Shown: positions 47,435 to 56,496 of the stretch, piece after piece
Layout: each line of letters opens with the position of its first letter
Position numbering within the stretch: the stretch's first letter is position 1
Source: Shewanella japonica
GTDB taxonomy: Bacteria > Pseudomonadota > Gammaproteobacteria > Enterobacterales > Shewanellaceae
Length of the DNA: 64,000 nucleotides
Assembly (NCBI RefSeq): GCF_002075795.1
Contig: NZ_CP020472.1
Span: 2,525,001-2,589,000 of the forward strand
Direction: 5' to 3'
The notes under the pieces: model-generated
The model's database searches: none
Seen by the model: the letters and a program-made list of their open reading frames with translations, nothing else
Told to the model about the DNA's origin: nothing
Position numbers and translations under genes: made by a program

Positions 47435-49222
47435 CTATTGGCTAGTCATTAGTTGCTTAATGTATTTAACCGGTGCACTTCCGTAACTTAGAAACTGTTC
47501 ATGGAATGATTTTAAATCAAACTCTTCACCTTGAGCTTGTTTTAACTCTTCACGTAAATCATAAATTTCACGATATCCAGAGTAATAACTGGTTAATTGT
47601 ACTTGGCTTAATGTTGCACGGCGCCACTTTCCTTCCGCTTCTGCTTGCTGCTGGAACGCTTCCTTAGTCATAAGCTCAATGGCTTGCTCTTCAGTCATCC
47701 CATTGACCTGAATGCTGTAATCCAAAATGGTATTTGCGATAACACGTAAATTCCACTTGTAGTACATCAACCACATTTCAGGTTCGAAATTACCGTACCC
47801 TTCTTCCAGCATCATCCGTTCGGTGTACACTGCCCATCCTTCAACCATGGCACCGTTACCAAATAAACTTTTTATCAAGCTAGGCGATTCGTTTGAATAT
47901 ACAAGCTGAGTATAATGTCCTGGAATCGCTTCATGGATATTTAATACTTGTAGAATCCAATGATTGTATTCACGTAAATAACTTTCTGCAGATTCATCGC
48001 TCATACCATCAAGAGGTGTGACATTATAGTAAGTATTAGCAGATTTTTCGTATGGACCGGGGGCACTGATTGAGGCTCCAGCAAAACCACGCATATATTC
48101 CGGTGTTTCTCTAACAACTAACGGCTTTGAAGGATCTAAAGTCATCAATTGTTTTTCATTAACAAACTTCACTAGCTCCGGAATTTGAGCTCTGACTTCA
48201 TCGACAAAATCATCTCGTTTTACATGCTTAACTGATAACACATCAATTAACTGTTTTATCGCGACATTGTCATCTTTAGGGATAGGTGTATCGATATATT
48301 TAGACCAAATATCATGTGTTATTTTAGCCATCTCACTTTGAACACGAAGTTTGTCAGCTGTCGCTTTTTCAAACAATGCTTTCCCTGACATACCAGCTTG
48401 AATATCTAATGCAAACTTTTCTTCGTAAAGCTCTTCACCAATTCTAAAGCTACGTGCACCTTCTTTTTCAAGTTTAGCTTCTAGTGCTGTTAACCAATCA
48501 ATATGTTGATTGATCGCTGTTTTAGCTAATTCAAAACGTGTATTGAACAGTGCTTTTTCAGTTGAAGATAAACCAGATTCAGCCACTTTATTCGCTAAGT
48601 CATCTGATAATACTGAAAACGCGCCTTTATTTTGCATGATGGCAAGTTGAGTATGTTCTATCGTCGGATTCTCAATATTCGCTTGCGCAGCTAAGTAATA
48701 TGCAGGCACATTTTCAAGGCGCGCAATAACAGACTGCAGTCTTTCATCTAAAGGGGCAAAATCTTCATTAATGATTTGAGCGAACCCGCCTGCCACATTG
48801 TATTGCGAAGGATTCCATTGCCATGCTTTAAACCTTTCCTGTTGCCATTTAATACTCGCCAGAAGGTTCGAAATAAGCTCATAATCAATTAATTCACTCG
48901 TGGTTAAAGCGGTTTTATCAAAAGCAGTTAACTTAGCTTGTTGCTTGGCTACAAATGCTAAAGTTTTAGCGCGAGCCTGATCATTTGGCACTTCTAGATA
49001 GCCATCATTAACGTGTTTCCCACTGTATAACGCCCAAGTTGGGGACCATTGCCATAATGCGTTGATAAACTCATCAGAGTACTGCTGAAATGATACTGCA
49101 GACTGCTGTAACTCAGATTGTTGAACATTTTGGGCTGTTTTGGTGTCATTAGTCATTGAATTACAACCGACTAAACTGGCTAGGCCCAGTGAAATTGCTA
49201 AGGTAAGCGCTGATTTTTGCAT
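47435..49222 (-). CDS. DUF885 family lipoprotein, probable metallopeptidase
   Basis: A 595-residue exported protein. The N-terminus is a lipoprotein signal with lipobox LVGC (C20), so it should be membrane-anchored in the envelope. It belongs to DUF885, with the metal-site motif HEAIPGHYTQL (H-E-x3-G-H) in the C-terminal third and long helical segments. The family is thought to comprise peptidases, but few are characterised. AAAGGA lies 9 bases before the ATG. It is monocistronic. Confidence 0.85.
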   Translation of the reverse strand: MQKSALTLAISLGLASLVGCNSMTNDTKTAQNVQQSELQQSAVSFQQYSDEFINALWQWSPTWALYSGKHVNDGYLEVPNDQARAKTLAFVAKQQAKLTAFDKTALTTSELIDYELISNLLASIKWQQERFKAWQWNPSQYNVAGGFAQIINEDFAPLDERLQSVIARLENVPAYYLAAQANIENPTIEHTQLAIMQNKGAFSVLSDDLANKVAESGLSSTEKALFNTRFELAKTAINQHIDWLTALEAKLEKEGARSFRIGEELYEEKFALDIQAGMSGKALFEKATADKLRVQSEMAKITHDIWSKYIDTPIPKDDNVAIKQLIDVLSVKHVKRDDFVDEVRAQIPELVKFVNEKQLMTLDPSKPLVVRETPEYMRGFAGASISAPGPYEKSANTYYNVTPLDGMSDESAESYLREYNHWILQVLNIHEAIPGHYTQLVYSNESPSLIKSLFGNGAMVEGWAVYTERMMLEEGYGNFEPEMWLMYYKWNLRVIANTILDYSIQVNGMTEEQAIELMTKEAFQQQAEAEGKWRRATLSQVQLTSYYSGYREIYDLREELKQAQGEEFDLKSFHEQFLSYGSAPVKYIKQLMTSQ

Positions 49223-49479
49223 CTTAATAAGTCCTTTTTATTCATCAAAACGATATTTTTATTGTTTTAAAAGGTTAATTTTTAATATAAAAGCGGATTT
49301 ACGTTTAGTTGTTATTATTTTTATGGCATAAGTAAATCATGAACGTTATGACTTTGCAGCACAATAAACGTATTTGACATCTTTTGTGACATCTTTTTGT
49401 GAATAAAGAATCACAAAGCTGCCTTATCAACAATCGGGACGAGCACATTCGCTTTACTGACATCAATCAGGAAATATCC

Positions 49480-50382
49480 ATGACAGCCAAATATTTCAGT
49501 TTAATACTTAATGGAAAAAAAGCCGGTATACCAGAAATTAGAACTGCGGTTTATGCACTAAGAGAAAGTGGAATAAAATTAGATGTTAAGGTCACTTGGG
49601 AAGGGCCTGACATGGAAAGGTTAATTAAAGAATCAATCGAATCAGGTGTTGATCGAGTCATTATTGGAGGTGGTGATGGCTCACTCAATGAAGCTGTCAC
49701 AGCATTAATGCATTTAAAAGACAATGTCTCGTTACCTGAGGTAGCTGTGTTGCCTTTGGGTACGGCAAATGATTTTGCTACCGCCTGTAATATACCACCC
49801 AGCATTACAGATGCCCTAACCTTTGCTATTCATAATAAGGCGATAGATATTGATTTGATTGCTGCAAACGATCGACACTTTATTAATATCGCTGCCGCTG
49901 GCTTCGGTGCGCAAGTTACTGCAGAAACACCAGTCGAATTAAAAGACTTTTTAGGCGGCGGTGCTTATACCCTTACAGGCTTAGCAAAAGCCATCGGTTT
50001 TAAACCCTACGAAGGTAGCATAACGACTGATGAAGGTAAGTTTACTGGTAATATCGTTGTCGGAGCCATGTGTAATGGGCGCCAAGCTGGTGGCGGACAG
50101 ATTCTCGCACCTAATGCAAAAATAAATGATGGTTTAATGGACGTCACTTTGCTTAAAGGATTTACACCATTAGAACTGCCTCAGGTGTTAGAAGAAATAC
50201 AATCTGAAACGGCTAAAGGCGAGTTTTGCTTTCACTTTCAAACTCAGTGGCTAGAAATTGATTTCCCATTAAGCTTACCGCTCAACTTAGATGGTGAGCC
50301 TTACCGCAGTGAAAAAGTGCGATTTGAAGTGAAACCAAATGCGATTCGATTTGTATTACCAGAAAACAGCCCACTCATATAG
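49480..50382 (+). CDS. yegS: lipid kinase, YegS type (diacylglycerol kinase catalytic domain)
   Basis: A 300-residue cytoplasmic or membrane-associated kinase that phosphorylates lipids such as phosphatidylglycerol in E. coli. The diacylglycerol-kinase loop is GGGDGSLNE (63-71), followed by [10 protein letters not shown] and the C-terminal LNLDGEP. The start at 49480 gives the usual YegS length and has GGAA 6-7 bases upstream; the longer GTG-opened frame adds 27 unrelated residues. It is divergent from the DUF885 gene. Confidence 0.92.
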   Translation: MTAKYFSLILNGKKAGIPEIRTAVYALRESGIKLDVKVTWEGPDMERLIKESIESGVDRVIIGGGDGSLNEAVTALMHLKDNVSLPEVAVLPLGTANDFATACNIPPSITDALTFAIHNKAIDIDLIAANDRHFINIAAAGFGAQVTAETPVELKDFLGGGAYTLTGLAKAIGFKPYEGSITTDEGKFTGNIVVGAMCNGRQAGGGQILAPNAKINDGLMDVTLLKGFTPLELPQVLEEIQSETAKGEFCFHFQTQWLEIDFPLSLPLNLDGEPYRSEKVRFEVKPNAIRFVLPENSPLI

Positions 50383-50400
50383 ATTAACGACAACACCAAT

Positions 50401-50432
50401 GTAATGCTTGCAGTTAGAGATGTAAGCATTAC
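50401..50432 (+). terminator. hairpin after yegS
   Basis: GTAATGCTT and AAGCATTAC form a 9-bp stem, extended by CA/TG, 19 bases past the yegS stop. No T-run follows, so it may stabilise the 3' end and not terminate. Confidence 0.45.
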
Positions 50433-50460
50433 ACCCTGAGGTTTATGTCTGCTTATCATT

Positions 50461-50691
50461 TTATAAACAATCTTCTTGAAGTTTATAAGGAAACTTTAAC
50501 CCTGCTCCCTGTGTTCCGTAAGAGACTTCTAATTGGCATGTACCCAAGCTGTCATGATCTGGCGCTAAATGAGTTGCAGTCATAAATGAAGCGACACATA
50601 ACATTAATGAAGCCATGATGGTGGCATTGCCGTAAAACAACATTAATACTTCACCCGCATTCCACTGCTCAGACAATCTATTCGGTTTCAT
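50461..50691 (-). CDS. small hypothetical membrane protein
   Basis: A 76-residue protein I do not recognise. One hydrophobic segment (about 22-40) is followed by a short region with two cysteines (GTCQ and the penultimate C). The evidence that it is real is AGGAAGAG directly upstream of the ATG at good spacing and a position outside any other gene. Confidence 0.6.
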   Translation of the reverse strand: MKPNRLSEQWNAGEVLMLFYGNATIMASLMLCVASFMTATHLAPDHDSLGTCQLEVSYGTQGAGLKFPYKLQEDCL

Positions 50692-50883
50692 ACTCTTCCT
50701 AAAAATTGAATCAATAATCAGAGTTAATCTAGTCGAAGAATTATTAAATATTAGGGGTATTAATAGTTATCATTTCACGCCAAAGCATAAAATATATAAG
50801 AATAGTACAGGTAAAAATACGAACAAAATGATGTCAGTTGGAAAGGCAAACTGGAGAAAAAGAAGAAATATCAGAAGATAAAT

Positions 50884-50971
50884 TGGCGGTGACGGAGAGA
50901 TTCGAACTCTCGAAAGGTTGCCCTTTACACACTTTCCAGGCGTGCTCCTTCAGCCACTCGGACACGTCACC
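50884..50971 (-). tRNA. tRNA-Ser (anticodon GGA)
   Basis: The minus strand reads GGTGACG at the 5' end and CGTCACC-G-CCA at the 3' end, a perfect 7-bp acceptor stem with encoded CCA. The anticodon loop CTGGAAA gives GGA. The long variable arm of class II tRNAs is present and the T-loop GTTCGAATC is canonical. Length is 88 bases. Confidence 0.95.
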
Positions 50972-51061
50972 TTTTCAATTTATTGTGCTAAAAGCACCGC
51001 CACTGTCAATGAAACAAAGTGAATAATGATTTCAATATCCTGTGAACGGACGGTACTTTAC

Positions 51062-51120
51062 GCAAATGCGCTAGGAGGGTCAAGGGAAAATCCCCTCTTG
51101 TGTTCCTATTGCGCATTTGC
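51062..51120. repeat. long imperfect hairpin between marC and tRNA-Ser
   Basis: GCAAATGCGC (51062-51071) pairs perfectly with GCGCATTTGC (51111-51120). TAGGA/TCCTA continues inside after a 2-base bulge, and a further imperfect CAAGGG/CCCCTCTTG arm fills the centre. The whole 59 bases can fold on either strand. There is no T-run, so it is not a standard terminator. I see no second copy in the window. Confidence 0.6.
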
Positions 51121-51159
51121 TGTTCAAAAAGTCGATAAAATTCACTAACACTACGGATA

Positions 51160-51792
51160 TTAAGCCATTAATGTCGGGAACAACCCCTTTAATCCTGCAG
51201 CGACAACTTCAATACCAATGGATAGCATTAATAGACCCATTAGACGAGTGATAACATTAATGCCTGTTGTGCCCAGAATTTTGAAGATGATTGGCGCCAT
51301 TCTGAATAAGGCGAAACTCATTAAACCAAAAACGACAACAGTAATCGACATACCGATTAAATCGATCAGTTTATTATGATCAGAAGCAAAAACAATGACC
51401 GAACTAATGGCACCAGGACCTGCCATTAAAGGTAACGCTAACGGAACAACAGCTACTGATTCCATACCTGATGCTTCACGATCTTCTTCTTGGTTACGTT
51501 TAACTGGACTCAATTTACCTTGCAACATTGACATCGCAATAATGGCAATCAAACTACCACCTGCAATTCTAAATGCTGATAAAGAGATGCTAAACATATT
51601 TAATATATGCTGACCAATGAAAATAGTAACAAGCAATATCACTACCACAGCAAAATTAGCAACTTTACCAGTATGATTACGTTCTTCTTCTGTTTGATGA
51701 CTTGTTAAGCTGACAAATACAGGCAATAAGCCCACAGGGTTGATAATCGCTACCAAGCCTAAAAAGAACTTAACATAAAGCATTAAATCCAC
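51160..51792 (-). CDS. MarC family inner-membrane protein (YchE-like)
   Basis: A 210-residue protein with six membrane helices of the MarC/UPF0056 family: AIINPVGLLPVFVSLT at the start and ALPLMAGPGAISSVIVF in the second repeat are diagnostic. The function is not established; early links to multiple antibiotic resistance were not upheld for MarC. The start is GTG (51790-51792), supported by GAGGG 7 bases upstream; an ATG three codons later has no such site. Confidence 0.88.
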   Translation of the reverse strand: MDLMLYVKFFLGLVAIINPVGLLPVFVSLTSHQTEEERNHTGKVANFAVVVILLVTIFIGQHILNMFSISLSAFRIAGGSLIAIIAMSMLQGKLSPVKRNQEEDREASGMESVAVVPLALPLMAGPGAISSVIVFASDHNKLIDLIGMSITVVVFGLMSFALFRMAPIIFKILGTTGINVITRLMGLLMLSIGIEVVAAGLKGLFPTLMA

Positions 51793-52160
51793 ATTTATAC
51801 CCTCAAATATCGTTAGTTTTGTGGCTGAAAAAATAGTCGCGCAACTTTACTGTTTTTTGTTTCTTTTTCAATCGTGTTTTCTTAAAAGTTTGACTTAGTT
51901 AATAGTAATTTTACACTTGCTTAATACTCTTTAGTAACGACATCGTCGCCGTCACATTGACCACTGGCGTTGGCTCGTTTTGAATCATAAAAACACATTA
52001 TTGAAATTAAGTTTCAAAATTCAGTTATTATGAATAATTCTAAGCCTTAAAAGAATAATATTTGTTATAATATCCATAGTTCTGAATTTCAATTACGCTG
52101 AGTTATTTCGATAACTTTTATAATAATAAACAGCATAAAAAAGCTAAGTTAAGGTTTTCA

Positions 52161-52304
52161 ATGGGTAAACGTAACCGAATTAGTCAAAAAAATGGGCAGC
52201 GAAAATTTACCTGCTCAAGAAGAAGATTAGCTTATTTTTTGTGGATAACAAAAACAGGCCATAAATGTCCTCCAACAGAACTCAAACTTGCTGATAAAGA
52301 CTAG
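52161..52304 (+). CDS. small basic protein, 47 residues, unrecognised
   Basis: An ORF too short for usual thresholds but with AAGG 6 bases before its ATG and a terminator 100 bases downstream. The product is strongly basic (MGKRNRISQKNGQRKFTCSR at the start, then RRR) and has two cysteines about 18 residues apart. The composition suggests nucleic-acid or ribosome contact, which is inference only. I do not recognise a family. Confidence 0.5.
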   Translation: MGKRNRISQKNGQRKFTCSRRRLAYFLWITKTGHKCPPTELKLADKD

Positions 52305-52402
52305 GTCATTACTATAAAGCTTGCGCTTTGACACAGAGTTACCGCCACTTTATTCGTAGTGATTTTTTAATATCATCAACATAAACTAGCTAAAGTGACA
52401 CA

Positions 52403-52433
52403 AAAAAAGAGATGCCATTAGCATCTCTTTTTT
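52403..52433. terminator. bidirectional intrinsic terminator, S9 peptidase / small ORF
   Basis: A 13-bp perfect stem (AAAAAAGAGATGC/GCATCTCTTTTTT) with a 5-base loop and T-runs on both strands lies 23 bases past the S9 peptidase stop. Confidence 0.88.
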
Positions 52434-52456
52434 ATTGGTTAACTGTAATGACAGTT

Positions 52457-54517
52457 TTATTTATTTTCAGTCCAGCGATCCATCCAGCCTAAAACATTTT
52501 TGTACCACTGCTGTAGATTATCTTGATTAAGGATCCAGTGATTTTCGTCTGGGAACATTAATAACTCTGATGGGATACCGTTACGCTGCATATAGGTAAA
52601 TGCCGCTAAGCCTTGACCATATGGAACACGGAAATCCTTTTCGCCATGAATAACTAGCATCGGCGTTTTCCAGTTTTCAACGTAATTAACTGGGTTAAAT
52701 TTCTCGTATAAGTCTTTGTTTTCTGTATACGTACCGCCAAACTCGTACTCAGGGAACCATAGTTCTTCTGTGACGTGATACATAGAGCGCATGTCAAACA
52801 AACCAGCGTGGTTAACTAAACACTTAAAACCGTCGCTCCAATTACCTTGGAACCAGTTCATCATGTAACCACCGTATGAACCACCTAAGGCACATGCGTT
52901 TTCAGTATCTAACCACTTTTGTTGCTGGCCTACTGCAGCCAAGCCTTTTTGTAAATCTTCTAAAGGTTTACCGCCCCAATCTTTAGATATTGAATCAGTA
53001 AAGGCTTGGCCATAACCTGTTGAACCATGGAAATCTACCATCACCACACCATAGCCAGCACCAGCCCATAGTTGTGCATTCCAGCGACCACTAAATGAGT
53101 TGCCAAATGAACCTTGCGGGCCACCGTGAACTAAATATGCAACTGGGTACTTTTTACCAGACTCGTAGTTAGCAGGTTTAATCCAGTAACCATGTACAGT
53201 CTCGTTGTTCCAGCCTTTAAAGTTAAACTGTTGGAATTCACCAAATTGAATTTTGGCTAACTTATCTTCGTTGACATTCGTTAGGCGTGTTAAATTTTCG
53301 CCTTCTAAACTAATTTTGTATAAATCACCAGGTTCAACCAATGACTTGTTACTGAAAATAATGCTTGAATCAGTCACAGCAACTAAGCTGTTGCTGCCAT
53401 CATTATAGATTGGTCGAACATCACCAAACTGTGTGTTGACCTCGAAGATACTGACTTGACCAACGTCTTGAGCTGTCACATACAATGTGCGTCCATCATC
53501 ACTAAAAGTCAGTGAATGTGGGCTGCGATCCCATAACGGTGCAACTTCTTTTTCTGCCCCTGTTACAGTGTCACGTAGCATAATACGGTAGCGATCGGCT
53601 TCAAAACCTGGTTTGCTCATCGCTAAATAGGCTAATTGACGACCATCTTTTGAATAAGTCGGTTGTGCATCCCATGCTAAGTTTTTCTCAGTAAGGTTTT
53701 CTGCATCACCACCAGTTACTGGCACTTTCCATAAATCATAATTTGTTGTCCAAGCCTGATCTTTGCTTGGCGCTTTAGCGCTATAAACGATGTGTTTACC
53801 ATCTGCGGTAAAAGTGACTTCTTCCATTCCTGAAAATGGCTTTGGCGGCGTTTCAGTATCTAAACCAAATGTGACGTCAACAACTTCAGTTACAGGCTTA
53901 CCATTTAGCTGGCCTACAAATAAATGGCTACGGGCATGATCTTCCCAAGTATCCCAATGGCGAACCATTAATTGCTTATATTCACGCCCAGTTGTTTTCT
54001 TATTTTCTTCAGCTTCAATGCGATCGACTGTGCAAGTTAAATCTTTACAGTCTGGGAAAACACGCATATTCATGACAACTTGTTTGCCATCGTTTGAAAG
54101 CTTGTAGCCATTGACATCAAGTGGTAAATCGGTGACTTGCATTGCTTCACCGCCAGTTAACGGCAGATTAAAAAGCTGACTGGTACCATTACGAGCCGCT
54201 AAGAAGTAAATTGATTTATCATCAACACTGAAATTAACATCATGTTCGGTGCCACTGTGTGAAGTAATTTGTTTTGGTTTAGCGTCTTTATTTGTTAAGT
54301 CCAATAAATACAAATCAGAACGGCTTTCACCCTGTTCATCAATTTGTTTGACCGCATAAACCAATTTACTACCGTCATTTGACACAGCAGCAGAATGAAG
54401 CTTATTTAAATTAACCAGCTGTTGAACATTAAATGGCGTTTTGCTTGTTTCTGCAGCTTGTGCAGTTAACGCAAAACCTGCGGCAGTTAGCGCAAGTAAA
54501 AGCGATGATTTTCTCAT
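52457..54517 (-). CDS. exported S9 family prolyl oligopeptidase / dipeptidyl peptidase
   Basis: A 686-residue precursor with a signal peptide (about 1-21, ending AQA), so periplasmic or secreted. An N-terminal beta-propeller (about 30-420) is followed by an alpha/beta-hydrolase domain with the nucleophile motif GGSYGGYM, the acid in GEKDFRVPYGQG and the histidine in DENHW. The layout resembles S9C acylaminoacyl-peptidases and DPP5-type enzymes. It is monocistronic and lies downstream of the fumarase gene on the same strand, 290 bases away with nothing recognisable between. Confidence 0.9.
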   Translation of the reverse strand: MRKSSLLLALTAAGFALTAQAAETSKTPFNVQQLVNLNKLHSAAVSNDGSKLVYAVKQIDEQGESRSDLYLLDLTNKDAKPKQITSHSGTEHDVNFSVDDKSIYFLAARNGTSQLFNLPLTGGEAMQVTDLPLDVNGYKLSNDGKQVVMNMRVFPDCKDLTCTVDRIEAEENKKTTGREYKQLMVRHWDTWEDHARSHLFVGQLNGKPVTEVVDVTFGLDTETPPKPFSGMEEVTFTADGKHIVYSAKAPSKDQAWTTNYDLWKVPVTGGDAENLTEKNLAWDAQPTYSKDGRQLAYLAMSKPGFEADRYRIMLRDTVTGAEKEVAPLWDRSPHSLTFSDDGRTLYVTAQDVGQVSIFEVNTQFGDVRPIYNDGSNSLVAVTDSSIIFSNKSLVEPGDLYKISLEGENLTRLTNVNEDKLAKIQFGEFQQFNFKGWNNETVHGYWIKPANYESGKKYPVAYLVHGGPQGSFGNSFSGRWNAQLWAGAGYGVVMVDFHGSTGYGQAFTDSISKDWGGKPLEDLQKGLAAVGQQQKWLDTENACALGGSYGGYMMNWFQGNWSDGFKCLVNHAGLFDMRSMYHVTEELWFPEYEFGGTYTENKDLYEKFNPVNYVENWKTPMLVIHGEKDFRVPYGQGLAAFTYMQRNGIPSELLMFPDENHWILNQDNLQQWYKNVLGWMDRWTENK

Positions 54518-54807
54518 TAGATGATGTTCTCTTGTTATTTTTTGTTGTTTATAGCAATAGCATTGCCGATATAATTCGGTTCAACTTTATACGTTGACGC
54601 CGTCTAGCGATGGCCTGTTAGATTCTCGTTGTTGTTCTGCAACCGCTATGTTTAAAAAGCTGATTAGCACAGTACCCAAACAAAAACGCTCAGGCAATAG
54701 AGCAGTTCAAAAAAATGAAGCATTCTATTTCTGAGCGTTAATTTTTATCCAATTTGGCTAAATATAAACCACAAATGGACCGGATTATCTAGCATCGCAA
54801 GCGTTAA

Positions 54808-56343
54808 TTAGCTTTTTGCGTTAGCAATGTTCACTTTCCAGATTGCAGGACCCGTTTCGTGAGCATTCACGCCTTGAGTATCCACCGCCACAGTAACTGG
54901 CATATCTTTAACATCGAACTCGTAAATGGCTTCCATACCTAAATCTTCAAATGCAACAACACGAGACTTTTTGATTGCTTTAGAGACTAAGTATGCAGCG
55001 CCACCCACAGCCATTAAGTAAACCGCTTTATGTTTCTTAATTGACTCAACGGTTTGTGGGCCACGTTCTGACTTACCAATCATGCCCATTAGCCCAGTCT
55101 TTTCAAGCATTAGGTCAGTGAACTTATCCATTCGTGTTGCAGTTGTAGGGCCTGCTGGGCCAACCACTTCATTGCCAACAGGGTCAACTGGGCCTACGTA
55201 GTAAATAAACTTACCAGTAAAGTCGACCCCTTCAGGTAAGCCTTCACCTGATTCGATAAGGGTTTGAATTCGCTTATGCGCAGCATCACGGCCCGTTAAC
55301 ATTTTTCCGTTAAGTAATAAGGTATCGCCACTCTTCCAAGTTTCAATTTCAGCTTGAGTGACATTGTCTAAATCAACTCTGTGCGTGTTTTCACCTGCTT
55401 CACGGGTAATTTCAGGCCAGTCAGACAATGAAGGTGGAGATAAATCAGCTGGACCTGTTCCATCTAAGTGAAAGTGGACATGTCGTGTTGCAGCACAGTT
55501 CGGGATCATCACAACCGGTTTAGATGCAGCATGTGTTGGTACTGATTTAACTTTAATATCTAGCACAGTGGTTAAACCACCGAGCCCTTGAGCACCGATA
55601 CCCGTATTATTGGCACGCTCAAAAATATCTAAACGTAATTTTTCTTCAGTTGTTTCAGCGCCTCGTTCCATTAATTCATGGATATCGACTGGATCCATCA
55701 ATGATTCTTTCGCTAATACAGCGGCTTTTTCAGCAGTACCACCAATACCTATACCTAACATTCCTGGAGGACACCAACCTGCCCCCATCGTCGGTAAGGT
55801 TTTTTCAACCCAAGCAGCAATATCATCTGATGGGTTTAACATCACCATCTTAGATTTATTTTCTGACCCACCGCCTTTCGCTGCGATCATCACTTCAACA
55901 TGATTACCAGGTACCATGTCGATATGAACGACCGAAGGCGTGTTATCACGGGTGTTTTTTCGAGTACCAGCAGGATCGGCAACAATAGACGCACGTAACG
56001 GGTTATCTGGATTGGTGTATGCTTGACGTACACCCTCATCGACCATTTGCTGCACGGTCATATCCGATTTATCCCACTGTACACCCATGCCGATTTTAAC
56101 AAACGTCGTCACAATACCCGTGTCTTGACATAAAGGACGCTTGCCTTCAGCAGACATACGAGAGTTGATAAGAATTTGTGCAATCGCGTCTTTCGCCGCT
56201 GCACTTTCTTCGCGATCATAGGCTTTAGCCATCGCATCAACAAAGTCTTTTGGATGATAATAAGAAATATACTGTAATGAATCTGCAATGCTTTCGATAA
56301 AGTCAGCTTGCTTAATTACAACACTAGCAGAATGTGTAGACAT
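54808..56343 (-). CDS. fumA: class I fumarate hydratase (4Fe-4S)
   Basis: Interconverts fumarate and malate in the citric acid cycle. The product is 511 residues, the single-chain class I form. Cluster cysteines are expected in PLCQDTG, GWCPPGMLG and IPNCAATRH. The C-terminal beta domain has GPAGPTTATRMDKFTD. E. coli FumA and FumB are near-identical, so the symbol marks the class, not a specific paralogue. The ATG at 56343 has GGAG about 9 bases upstream; a longer frame adds ten unrelated residues. It is divergent from pabB. Confidence 0.93.
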   Translation of the reverse strand: MSTHSASVVIKQADFIESIADSLQYISYYHPKDFVDAMAKAYDREESAAAKDAIAQILINSRMSAEGKRPLCQDTGIVTTFVKIGMGVQWDKSDMTVQQMVDEGVRQAYTNPDNPLRASIVADPAGTRKNTRDNTPSVVHIDMVPGNHVEVMIAAKGGGSENKSKMVMLNPSDDIAAWVEKTLPTMGAGWCPPGMLGIGIGGTAEKAAVLAKESLMDPVDIHELMERGAETTEEKLRLDIFERANNTGIGAQGLGGLTTVLDIKVKSVPTHAASKPVVMIPNCAATRHVHFHLDGTGPADLSPPSLSDWPEITREAGENTHRVDLDNVTQAEIETWKSGDTLLLNGKMLTGRDAAHKRIQTLIESGEGLPEGVDFTGKFIYYVGPVDPVGNEVVGPAGPTTATRMDKFTDLMLEKTGLMGMIGKSERGPQTVESIKKHKAVYLMAVGGAAYLVSKAIKKSRVVAFEDLGMEAIYEFDVKDMPVTVAVDTQGVNAHETGPAIWKVNIANAKS

Positions 56344-56496
56344 ATAGGGGCGCTCCAGCAGCCGATGCGGCATAACTTGTTTTATTTTTATTTGAATACT
56401 CTAAATTGTATTCATTTAGCTATTAATCCTTGCAAGGACAATATGATACTCTTTCCAACCTTTTTGGGCTACATCACTTTTTAAATAGGTTTAGTA

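Larger units (their letters stand above)
51793..52456. other. long intergenic region upstream of marC, with one small ORF
   Basis: About 660 AT-rich bases. TTGAAA/TTTCAA (52001-52017) is a small inverted repeat, and TATAAT at 52066 could be a -10 for the small ORF at 52161, but no good -35 is placed. Nothing else was found apart from the ORF and the terminator listed. Confidence 0.5.

Noticed and set aside
49397-49416. TTGTGA-N8-TCACAA upstream of yegS as a CRP site
   Set aside because: CRP needs a 6-base spacer between TGTGA and TCACA; here it is 8.
50884-50971. tRNA-Ser as an integration site for a genomic island
   Set aside because: No integrase, no repeated tRNA 3' end and ordinary genes on both sides.
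50838-51026. 62-codon ORF on the plus strand
   Set aside because: It runs through the tRNA-Ser gene in antisense and has no independent support.
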